Part shown: in pieces, positions 16,297 through 23,559 of the stretch
Layout of the letters: each line of letters begins with the position of its first letter
Numbering within the stretch: position 1 is the first letter of the stretch
Origin: JAUIAI01 sp049680625
GTDB lineage: Bacteria > Pseudomonadota > Gammaproteobacteria > Burkholderiales > Burkholderiaceae_E
Assembly: GCA_049680625.1 (NCBI GenBank)
Contig: JBAUID010000035.1
Location: forward strand, 1 to 29,063
Direction of reading: 5' to 3'
DNA: 29,063 nucleotides
Notes under the pieces: model-generated
What the model was told of the DNA's origin: nothing
Seen by the model: the letters and a program-made list of their open reading frames with translations, nothing else
Databases searched by the model: none
Translations under genes and position numbers: made by a program

Positions 16297-16320
16297 GGCG
16301 GGGGAGGTGGCACCCCCGCC
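16297..16320 (-). terminator. Strong GC stem-loop between binding-protein and livH genes
   Basis: GGCGGGGG at 16297-16304 pairs perfectly with CCCCCGCC at 16313-16320 around an 8-nt loop. No T-tract follows on the minus strand, so full termination is unlikely. Such intercistronic hairpins after periplasmic binding-protein genes commonly act as partial terminators or stabilise the upstream mRNA. Confidence 0.6.
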
Positions 16321-16376
16321 GATTAATCGATGTTTGCCATCAACCACTGGCAACAACGGCCCTTGATACAACTGCT

Positions 16377-17588
16377 TTACTGCGCACACTTGCCAATTTT
16401 CGACGCTTTACACGGGTCTTTGACGGCCTCGATTGTCTTCACCACTTCGATGGCCAGTCGATCACCTTTCTTGACGACTCGATGAACGTTTTCATTTTGA
16501 ACGATATCGCGTGTTTCAGGATCAATACTGATCGGGCCACGCGGGCTGTTGAACTTCCAGCCCTTCAACACCTCCATGGCTTTGTCGGGATCTATTTTTC
16601 CATCCAGCGTTTTGATCAGATGGTAGATGGCGGCCATGCCGTCATAGCCTTGAACACCCATGAAGTCCGGCGTCGAATCAGCGCCGTACTCCGCTTTCCA
16701 TGCCTTAACAAAGGCAATATTCTCTGGAGTCTCGTAATCGGCTGAATAATGGTGTACGGTCATCAGGCCGACGGCGGCATCCCCCATACTCTGCAACTCG
16801 GTGTCCTGGGTAATATCTCCCGGCCCGATAAGGCGGATACCGGCAGCGCCTAATCCCAGATCAGAAAAAGTCTTCACCACGGCTGACGCATGATTTCCTG
16901 CCGGAACAAATACGTAGAAACAATCCGGCTTGGTATCTTTGATCCGCTGAAAGAACGGCGTGAAATCCGGAACTTTGCCCGGCCCACCCATTGGAATCGA
17001 ATCGATTATCTTTCCGCCGGAACCTTCGAAACCATGTTGGAAGGCAGCGACACTGTCTTTACCCGGTGGGTAGTCGGTGTAGCCGGCAGCTGCTGTCTTA
17101 CAGCCCAGCTCATTAGCCGCATACTCGCCCATTGGCGCGCCGGACTGCCACATAGTGAATGAGACCCGGGCAATATATGGTGACAAGCTCGGTATCCATG
17201 CGGTACCGGCATTCATCACGATCATTGGCTTTTTCGCCTCAGTCGCGAGCGGCGCACTCGCCATTGCATTCGGCGAGAACACGAACCCGGCCAGAATATC
17301 AACCTTGTCCCGGACAATCAGCTCGCGAACCGCGGTCTTGGCAATATCACCGCCCGGGCGCTTGGAGTCACGTTTTATCAATTCGATTTTATGTTCGCCA
17401 AGCTGATCTGCATGTAACTTGCCATACAGGTTCATGCCGCGCTCTATCTGCTGACCAAACTGCGCTGCTCCACCGCTGAAGGTCAGTACCACCCCAACTT
17501 TAACCGTTTCAGCCGCGGCGGCCCCGGCAACCCCGAGTACACCGGCTGCGAGCAATGACGCCAGCCCACTTTTTATGCATGTATTCAT
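16377..17588 (-). CDS. Periplasmic substrate-binding protein of HAAT-type ABC importer
   Basis: The protein has 403 residues from the ATG at 17588. GAGGAG sits 5 nt upstream, and the protein then begins with a classical signal peptide (NTCIKSGLASLLAAGVLGVAGAAAA, cleavage about residue 26). A longer reading from TTG at 17609 would run through the ribosome site. The mature part starts TVKVGVVLTFSGGAAQFG and continues with a type I periplasmic-binding fold (Peripla_BP_6, LivK-like), including SPNAMASAPLATEAKKPMI and MGVQGYDGMAAIYHL. Cysteines in DPCKASKIGKC near the C-terminus could form a disulfide. Family members bind amino acids, amides, urea or aromatic acids. It is the first gene of the operon with livHMGF, the Rieske pair and an MFS permease, so the ligand is probably the substrate degraded here. 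Confidence 0.9.
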   Translation of the reverse strand: MNTCIKSGLASLLAAGVLGVAGAAAAETVKVGVVLTFSGGAAQFGQQIERGMNLYGKLHADQLGEHKIELIKRDSKRPGGDIAKTAVRELIVRDKVDILAGFVFSPNAMASAPLATEAKKPMIVMNAGTAWIPSLSPYIARVSFTMWQSGAPMGEYAANELGCKTAAAGYTDYPPGKDSVAAFQHGFEGSGGKIIDSIPMGGPGKVPDFTPFFQRIKDTKPDCFYVFVPAGNHASAVVKTFSDLGLGAAGIRLIGPGDITQDTELQSMGDAAVGLMTVHHYSADYETPENIAFVKAWKAEYGADSTPDFMGVQGYDGMAAIYHLIKTLDGKIDPDKAMEVLKGWKFNSPRGPISIDPETRDIVQNENVHRVVKKGDRLAIEVVKTIEAVKDPCKASKIGKCAQ

Positions 17589-17753
17589 CTCGTCTCCTCG
17601 ATTCGACAATTCGCCTGCTCAGCACCTGCCAGCCGGCCCTGCCCTAATAATAGCTGCGGGGCAAGAATACTGCGCAAACTGACGAAAAGTTGACGGAATA
17701 CGGGAGAATGTGATCTACAGGGATGGCTGGCCGGACGTCGTTAACCTGGTGTC

Positions 17754-19535
17754 CTAGCCGGCTAGTAAGGCCTTAAAATAGTCTTCGCGTGAGCTGTCAT
17801 GTAAGGCGTGGCGCATTGATATCCAGCTCAACACCTCAGCCTCTGGCATGGCCCGCGCAAGGTAAAAGCCCTGAATATCGTTGCAACCCATTCGGGCCAG
17901 CACCCGCATTTCTCCCACGGTTTCCACACCTTCGGCCACCACGTTTAAGCCAAGCTGGTGACCCATTTCAATTGTGGAAGCAACAATAGTCGCGTTTTCT
18001 CGATTGGCAATCATTCCGGTGACAAAAGAACGGTCGATCTTCAGCTCGTCGACCGGCAGGCGTTGCAATTGCTGCAACGAAGCGTAGCCGGTGCCAAAAT
18101 CGTCGACTGAAATCTTTACCCCTAGCTTGGCAATCCGGTTCAGGTTGTGCAGCGCATTTTCTGTTTCGCTCAAAACGCCCGACTCGGTAACTTCGAGACA
18201 AATCATTGTCGGGTCAGCGTCATGCTGAGACAGCGCTGCTTCCAATACACCGACAAACTCCGGATTTTCGATATCATGAACCGATACATTCAACGAAACG
18301 CGCAACGACAATTCTGACTGCGCGATCTTCGATGCGAATCGAATTCCGTCAGTAACAACCCAACCCGTGAGTTCACGCATAAAGCCAGTTTGCTCCGCGA
18401 TCGGAACGAACTCGATCGGGTTGATGAATCCGCGTTTCGGATGATCCCAGCGAACCAGTCCTTCCAGACCACGGATAAGTCCGGAATCCAGGTTCAGTTT
18501 GGGCTGATACTCAAGATAGAATTCACCATTTTTCAATGCCTGACGCATCTCACCCAGCATCGACAGATACTTAGACGAAACCTTATCGTGCTCCAGATCG
18601 TTGCCGTCGTAAGTGGAACGCCCTGCTTGCTGACGCTTGGCACTGTACATGGCGGCATCGGCGTGACGCATCAACGACAAAGAGTCCAGTCCGTGCTGTG
18701 GAAAGGCGGCAATACCGATGCTTAAACCAATATCTACGGTCTGCTTTTCAAGATGCATCGGATCACTCATGACGCCGAGGATTTGTTTGGCCATTGCCTG
18801 AGCAGACTCAAGATCGCCGTTGAGTACCAGCACAAACTCATCACCACCTAGTCTGGCAACCGTATCTTGCGCCGGCAAGGTTGCGCGTAAGCGCTGTGCG
18901 ACTTCCCGAAGCATCTTGTCGCCCGCTGCATGACCAAGCGTATCATTTACCCACTTGAAACGATCCAGATCAATCACTGCAACCGAAAATTCTGAATTGT
19001 TTTTCTTCGCAACTTGAAGGGCTTTCTTCATGCGATTGGTCAGTTCCGCCCGGTTCGGCAGCCGGGTCAGCGGATCGCGAAGTGACAAGCTGCGAATTCG
19101 CTTTTCCCGCGATTCGACCTTTTCGGTCAACCGGTTCGCCTGACCGGCAAGCACACCGATCTCGTCCCGACCACGAACTTTGACCCGGGTGGAATAATCG
19201 CCTTCCTGAGTATTCTTCAACTGAACCGACACTCGTCGAAGTCGGGAAGCGACGTAATTGCCGAGGTAAAAACCCGCGACGGTGTGGCCTACTGCCGACA
19301 TGGCGAGGATTGCAATTAAGGCGTTGGGTATTTGCTGCCAGCCCCCTAACGGTATCAGGCCGGATCGCATGAAAGAATATGCGGCCAGCGCATGCAAGAG
19401 CAGGGAAATAACCCCGATCACCAACGCAAGGCGAAACCCGATGCCTAAATGAACTGGTTTCAGACTGGTATCTACTGGCGACTCAGGCATGCCAGGGTGA
19501 ATCGCGGTAAGGCAGATCGGACATTTTTTTTCCAA
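17754..19535 (-). CDS. Membrane GGDEF-EAL protein (c-di-GMP cyclase/phosphodiesterase) with HAMP-like linker
   Basis: The protein has 593 residues. A short N-terminal CPIC motif (Cys5, Cys8) is followed by two membrane helices at about 33-55 and 70-95, with little periplasmic sequence between. A HAMP-like linker spans about 96-145 (GRDEIGVLAGQANRL). The GGDEF domain covers about 150-310, with an intact GGDEF at 230-234; the inhibitory RxxD site is absent (PAQD at that place). The EAL domain covers about 325-585, with EGL at 358-360 in place of EAL. The residues used for metal and catalysis are present: Asn in LNVSV, Glu in CLEVTES, DDFGTGY, Lys in LKIDRSF and Glu in AEGVET. Both activities are therefore possible. 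The start is probably TTG at 19535; an ATG at 19490 is the alternative and would lose CPIC. It stands upstream of the ABC operon and divergent from hyuA. Confidence 0.9.
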   Translation of the reverse strand: MEKKCPICLTAIHPGMPESPVDTSLKPVHLGIGFRLALVIGVISLLLHALAAYSFMRSGLIPLGGWQQIPNALIAILAMSAVGHTVAGFYLGNYVASRLRRVSVQLKNTQEGDYSTRVKVRGRDEIGVLAGQANRLTEKVESREKRIRSLSLRDPLTRLPNRAELTNRMKKALQVAKKNNSEFSVAVIDLDRFKWVNDTLGHAAGDKMLREVAQRLRATLPAQDTVARLGGDEFVLVLNGDLESAQAMAKQILGVMSDPMHLEKQTVDIGLSIGIAAFPQHGLDSLSLMRHADAAMYSAKRQQAGRSTYDGNDLEHDKVSSKYLSMLGEMRQALKNGEFYLEYQPKLNLDSGLIRGLEGLVRWDHPKRGFINPIEFVPIAEQTGFMRELTGWVVTDGIRFASKIAQSELSLRVSLNVSVHDIENPEFVGVLEAALSQHDADPTMICLEVTESGVLSETENALHNLNRIAKLGVKISVDDFGTGYASLQQLQRLPVDELKIDRSFVTGMIANRENATIVASTIEMGHQLGLNVVAEGVETVGEMRVLARMGCNDIQGFYLARAMPEAEVLSWISMRHALHDSSREDYFKALLAG

Positions 19536-19540
19536 TAAGT

Positions 19541-19556
19541 GATGCCCTCAGGCATC
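19541..19556 (-). promoter_or_regulatory. Hairpin covering the ribosome site of the GGDEF-EAL gene
   Basis: GATGCC at 19541-19546 and GGCATC at 19551-19556 form a perfect 6-bp stem with a 4-nt loop. On the minus strand the candidate ribosome site GAGGG lies in the loop and second arm, 5-10 nt before the TTG start, so folding could hide it. The whole 19536-19749 gap separates divergent genes and should carry both promoters; a TTGACC box on the plus strand (about 19689-19694) has no clear -10 partner. Confidence 0.4.
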
Positions 19557-19741
19557 CTGGTTAATAGTAATGATTTCACGGATGGTTTCAGAGACGATCG
19601 CCCATCCTACGCTGCCCGGCGGAGAATTCTCACAGATCCGGGACAAGTGGCGGCTGTCAGCGGCTGTACAGATCCCCTGATCCCCTCGGTTGACCATTCA
19701 ATACCTGCAGGCCACCGCCGATCTCCGGAGAACAGCCTAGA

Positions 19742-19753
19742 ATGCGGTTATGA
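19742..19753 (+). other. Possible three-codon upstream ORF overlapping the hyuA start
   Basis: ATG CGG TTA TGA (19742-19753) ends in TTATGA, so its stop overlaps the hyuA ATG at 19750. The only good ribosome site, GGAG, is 11 nt before this mini-ORF and 19 nt before the hyuA start. Reinitiation after the mini-ORF is therefore conceivable. It may also be chance. Confidence 0.3.
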
Positions 19754-21837
19754 AAACGAAAACAGAAATTCGCCTTGGGGTCGATATCGGTGGAACATTT
19801 ACCGATGTTGTTGTTCAAAATGGCCGCGTAATGCACTCAGCCAAGGTGCTCACCACATACGACGCCCCGGAGGAGGCCATTCTCGATGGCATTCAGCAGG
19901 TTTGTCGTCAGGCAGCTATTGCGCCGTCAGATATAGCCAGCGTCATACACGGCACAACGCTGGCCACCAATGCGCTGATTGAGCGCAACGGGGCCAATAC
20001 CGCGCTGATTACAACAGATGGTTTTCGCGATGTTATTGAAATGCGCAGCGAGAGCCGATTTGAGCAATACGACTTGAACATCACCTTGCCGCCGCCGTTA
20101 ATCGCCCGTGAAAACCGGTTAGTTGTCGACGGGCGTATCGGGGCCCAGGGCCAGGAATTGCAGGCAATGACCGAACAGCGTCTGAGCGCTGTTGTCGCAC
20201 AGATTGCCGAACGAGGATTCGAAAGTATTGCGGTTGGACTGATTCATTCCTATGCCAATAACTCACATGAGAATCGGGTAAGAGACGCCATACTGCGTGC
20301 CATACCAGGCGCCGACGTGTCGTTATCCTGCGAAGTTTCTCCGCAGATGCGTGAGTACGAACGTTTCAACACGGTGTGTGCCAACGCCTACGTCAAACCA
20401 TTGATGAAATCGTACTTGTATCGACTGGTTAATAAACTCAACGCCATTGGTTTACAAAGCCCGGTTTTCCTGATGCATTCCGGGGGCGGCATCATTTCCC
20501 TGGATGACGCTGCCCAGTTTCCGGTTCGCCTGGTCGAATCCGGGCCGGCAGGTGGTGCTATTTTTGCGGCCCATATTGCCGGTCAATACGGCGAAGACAA
20601 AGTTTTATCTTTTGACATGGGCGGCACAACCGCCAAGATTTGCCTGATCCGGAATCAATCGCCAAAAACCTCCCGGGTTTTCGAAGTAGCCAGAACCTAT
20701 CGTTTCAAAAAAGGCTCTGGCATGCCTATATCAATTCCGGTGATTGACATGGTTGAAATAGGAGCCGGCGGTGGCTCACTCGCCTCACTCGATTCGCTAC
20801 AACAGATTCGGGTTGGACCACGCAGTGCAGGATCCACCCCGGGCCCGGCATGTTATAGCCGGGGTGGGCTTGAACCTGCGGTCACCGACGCTGATCTCAT
20901 CCTGGGCCGCCTTGACGCCGCAAATTTTGCTGGTGGCACCATGCCGTTATCGACTGATGCGGCCGCTCGGGCGCTGCGAACCACGGTTGGTGACCCACTT
21001 GCCATGGATGTCACCACTGCAGCATTTGGTGTGTCGGAAGTTGTCGACGAAAATATGGCGAACGCGGCCCGGGTTCATGCGGTTGAAAACGGCGAAGACC
21101 TCACAACCTACTCTATGATCGCCTTCGGTGGCGCTGCCCCGCTACACGCAGCCCGGTTGTGTGAAAAACTGGGCATCAACCGGCTGCTGATACCGCCAGG
21201 GGCAGGGGTTGGCTCTGCCATCGGATTTTTGCGCGCACCTTTTAGTTTTGAAGCTACCCGCAGTACCTACATGCGCCTGTCGACTTTCGATTCAGCAAAA
21301 GCAAGCGAGGTATTCGCCGCCCTGGCGGTGGAAGCGCAAGCCTTTGTCCGCAGCTGCGACGCACATGCGAGCATTGCTTGTCATTATCGCGCGTTCATGC
21401 GCTACGCTGGACAGGGATGGGAGATTCCCGTTGATCTTGACGCCGAAGATGCCGACCAGCCCGATGTCAATCGATATCGCACTCGTTTCGAAGCAACTTA
21501 TGTCGCTTTGTTCGGACGCATCGTCGAAGGGCTGGAAATTGAAATCGCAAGCTGGTCCGTTAATGCCACAACCCCAAGTGCCGCGGTACAGCGGGTGCAA
21601 GCACCTGCCACTTTGATACCAGTGGCGCCAACCGGGCAGCGCGCCTTGCATAACGGTCAAAGCGGCGAAATGGTAAATGCCGCTGTTTTCGAGCGCACCG
21701 CATTAGTGAACGGTGCCCATTTAGTCGGTCCGGCAGTGGTAACAGAAGACGAAACGACCATCATTGTGCCGGACGGTTTTGAAGCGCTAATGCAGGCTGA
21801 TGGCTGCTTGCTCGTTCAGCGTTGTCCGACGGCGTAA
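19750..21837 (+). CDS. hyuA: Hydantoinase/oxoprolinase family protein, A subunit (ATP-dependent)
   Basis: The protein has 695 residues, the usual size of the HyuA half. N-terminal GVDIGGTFTD (10-19) is the phosphate-binding loop of the actin/ASKHA ATPase fold. HGTTLATNAL is at 67-76, ESGPAGG near 263-269, the second phosphate motif FDMGGTTAK at 288-296, and GAGGGSLASLD at 338-348. With the B subunit it forms an enzyme that couples ATP hydrolysis to opening of a cyclic amide (N-methylhydantoin, 5-oxoproline, caprolactam) or to carboxylation of ketones. It lacks the fused B domain of eukaryotic 5-oxoprolinase. It is first in a plus-strand operon with hyuB 54 bp on, divergent from the GGDEF-EAL gene. 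The exact substrate is unknown. Confidence 0.92.
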   Translation: MKTKTEIRLGVDIGGTFTDVVVQNGRVMHSAKVLTTYDAPEEAILDGIQQVCRQAAIAPSDIASVIHGTTLATNALIERNGANTALITTDGFRDVIEMRSESRFEQYDLNITLPPPLIARENRLVVDGRIGAQGQELQAMTEQRLSAVVAQIAERGFESIAVGLIHSYANNSHENRVRDAILRAIPGADVSLSCEVSPQMREYERFNTVCANAYVKPLMKSYLYRLVNKLNAIGLQSPVFLMHSGGGIISLDDAAQFPVRLVESGPAGGAIFAAHIAGQYGEDKVLSFDMGGTTAKICLIRNQSPKTSRVFEVARTYRFKKGSGMPISIPVIDMVEIGAGGGSLASLDSLQQIRVGPRSAGSTPGPACYSRGGLEPAVTDADLILGRLDAANFAGGTMPLSTDAAARALRTTVGDPLAMDVTTAAFGVSEVVDENMANAARVHAVENGEDLTTYSMIAFGGAAPLHAARLCEKLGINRLLIPPGAGVGSAIGFLRAPFSFEATRSTYMRLSTFDSAKASEVFAALAVEAQAFVRSCDAHASIACHYRAFMRYAGQGWEIPVDLDAEDADQPDVNRYRTRFEATYVALFGRIVEGLEIEIASWSVNATTPSAAVQRVQAPATLIPVAPTGQRALHNGQSGEMVNAAVFERTALVNGAHLVGPAVVTEDETTIIVPDGFEALMQADGCLLVQRCPTA

Positions 21838-21859
21838 TTACAAAACAATTACAAAGCAA
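21838..21859. repeat. Tandem 11-bp AT-rich repeat between hyuA and hyuB
   Basis: TTACAAAACAA (21838-21848) is directly followed by TTACAAAGCAA (21849-21859), 10 of 11 bases alike. It fills part of the 54-bp gap, which is notably A/T-rich compared with its surroundings and leads into the AAAAGGT ribosome site of hyuB. An unstructured, ribosome-accessible leader is one reading. Confidence 0.6.
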
Positions 21860-21891
21860 TCACGTAAATATTCTTGAAAAGGTAAATACCA

Positions 21892-23553
21892 ATGTCCCGC
21901 CAGTCCAGTTCATACACTGTTGCCCTTCAAGTCATGTGGAACCGTCTGATTTCAGTGGTTGAAGAACAAGCTCAGGTTTTGATTCGCACCGCGTTTTCAA
22001 CCTCTGTTCGTGAGGCTGGTGACTTGTCCGCCGGGGTCTACGATATTGACGGCAATATGCTGGCCCAGGCGGTCACCGGTACTGCGGGTCACGTCAATTC
22101 GATGGCCGAGTCTGTCGCCCACTTCATGCGTGAAATTGGGGTTGACAACATGATGCCGGGCGACGTTTACATCACCAACGACCCATGGCAAGGTACCGGC
22201 CATCTGCACGATATCACGGTTGTCACCCCGGCGTTTGTCGAAAATAACCGCGTGGGTTTCTTCGCTTGTACTGCCCACGTTGTCGATATCGGTGGCCGCG
22301 GCTTTACTGCCGATGGCGCCTCGGTTTTCGAAGAAGGACTGCAGATTCCGATCATGCGCTTTGCCACTGGCGGAGTGGTCAATCAGGACTTAATTCGCAT
22401 GGTTCGGGCCAATGTCCGCGAACCTGATCAAGTAGTCGGAGACATCTACGCTCTGGCTGCATGCAACGAAATCGGATTTCGACGCCTGATGGATATGTTC
22501 GTCGAATTTTCGATGACAGACCTATCCGCAATCGCGACGTTTATTCTCGACCACAGTCGACGTGCGACAGAACAATGTATCGCAAAAATACCCCTCGGTA
22601 GTGCTACGAACGAAATGACCGTGGACGGATATGACAAAGCAATCACTCTTGTCACCCAGCTTGCGTTTCACGGTGATCATGTCACGGTTGATTTTGAAGG
22701 CACCAGTCCGGCTGACAGTAACGGTATTAATGTTCCGCTGGTTTATACCCGCGCTTACGCGTGCTACGCATTAAAATGTGCCATTGCGCCGGAGATTCCC
22801 AACAACGCAGCGTCACTTGCCCCGTTTCGGGTGAATGCCCCGGAAGGTTCGATTCTGAATGCGGTGCGTCCGGCTGCTGTCGCCCTGCGACATATTACCG
22901 GCCACATGATTCCCGACACCGTTCTGGGTGCATTACACAAGATACTGCCGGACTCGGTGCCAACCGAAGGCGCAGGCTCGCTGTGTAACTTTCATCTGAG
23001 CATTCGCCCAGAGTCATTGCAACACCCGGCCCCGGGCACAACCCGGGCGGAAGTCCTTATGTTCAATAGTGGCGGCACCGGCGCCCGCCCAACCCTGGAC
23101 GGTCTCAATGCAACCGCGTTTCCAAGCGGTGTCATGACCATGCCAATTGAAGCAACGGAACATACCGGCCCCATTGTTATCTGGCGAAAAGAATTACGCC
23201 CTGATTCGGGCGGCGCCGGGCAATTTCGCGGTGGGCTGGGCCAGTACATGGAAATTGGCGTTACCGAAGGCCACGTATTCGATTTCAGCGCAATGTTTGA
23301 CCGCCTGCGCCACCCCGCCCGTGGTCGCAATGGCGGTCTGCCTGGTGGTGAAACACAATTCACGCTTGACGATGGCACTGCACTGCGTGGCAAAGGTAAA
23401 CAAACAATCCCGGCTGGCAGACGGGTCAAAATCTCCCTGCCAGGTGGTGGCGGTTACGGTAAACCAGCCAACCGCGCACCGGATGCGCTTGATAGTGATG
23501 TTCTCGGTGGCTACGTTACCCCGGACGCGGCTCAAACCCTATATAAAAAGTAA
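21892..23553 (+). CDS. hyuB: Hydantoinase/oxoprolinase family protein, B subunit
   Basis: The protein has 553 residues, matching the HyuB family. Characteristic stretches are EAGDLSAGVYD near 41-51, the conserved NDPWQGTGHLHD at 96-107, AHVVDIGGRGF at 128-138, and the glycine-rich LPGGGGYGKP near the C-terminus. The conserved His and Asp residues of these motifs are candidates for metal or substrate contacts. AAAAGGT lies about 9 nt before the ATG. HyuB is the partner in which the cyclic amide is bound and opened after phosphorylation driven by HyuA. Acetone-carboxylase-type activity is less likely because no gamma subunit gene follows. Confidence 0.92.
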   Translation: MSRQSSSYTVALQVMWNRLISVVEEQAQVLIRTAFSTSVREAGDLSAGVYDIDGNMLAQAVTGTAGHVNSMAESVAHFMREIGVDNMMPGDVYITNDPWQGTGHLHDITVVTPAFVENNRVGFFACTAHVVDIGGRGFTADGASVFEEGLQIPIMRFATGGVVNQDLIRMVRANVREPDQVVGDIYALAACNEIGFRRLMDMFVEFSMTDLSAIATFILDHSRRATEQCIAKIPLGSATNEMTVDGYDKAITLVTQLAFHGDHVTVDFEGTSPADSNGINVPLVYTRAYACYALKCAIAPEIPNNAASLAPFRVNAPEGSILNAVRPAAVALRHITGHMIPDTVLGALHKILPDSVPTEGAGSLCNFHLSIRPESLQHPAPGTTRAEVLMFNSGGTGARPTLDGLNATAFPSGVMTMPIEATEHTGPIVIWRKELRPDSGGAGQFRGGLGQYMEIGVTEGHVFDFSAMFDRLRHPARGRNGGLPGGETQFTLDDGTALRGKGKQTIPAGRRVKISLPGGGGYGKPANRAPDALDSDVLGGYVTPDAAQTLYKK

Positions 23554-23559
23554 TGAGTA

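Noticed and set aside
12873..17588. Dedicated leucine/isoleucine/valine importer
   Set aside because: Subunit types match Liv, but the operon continues into a Rieske oxygenase, so the ligand is left open.
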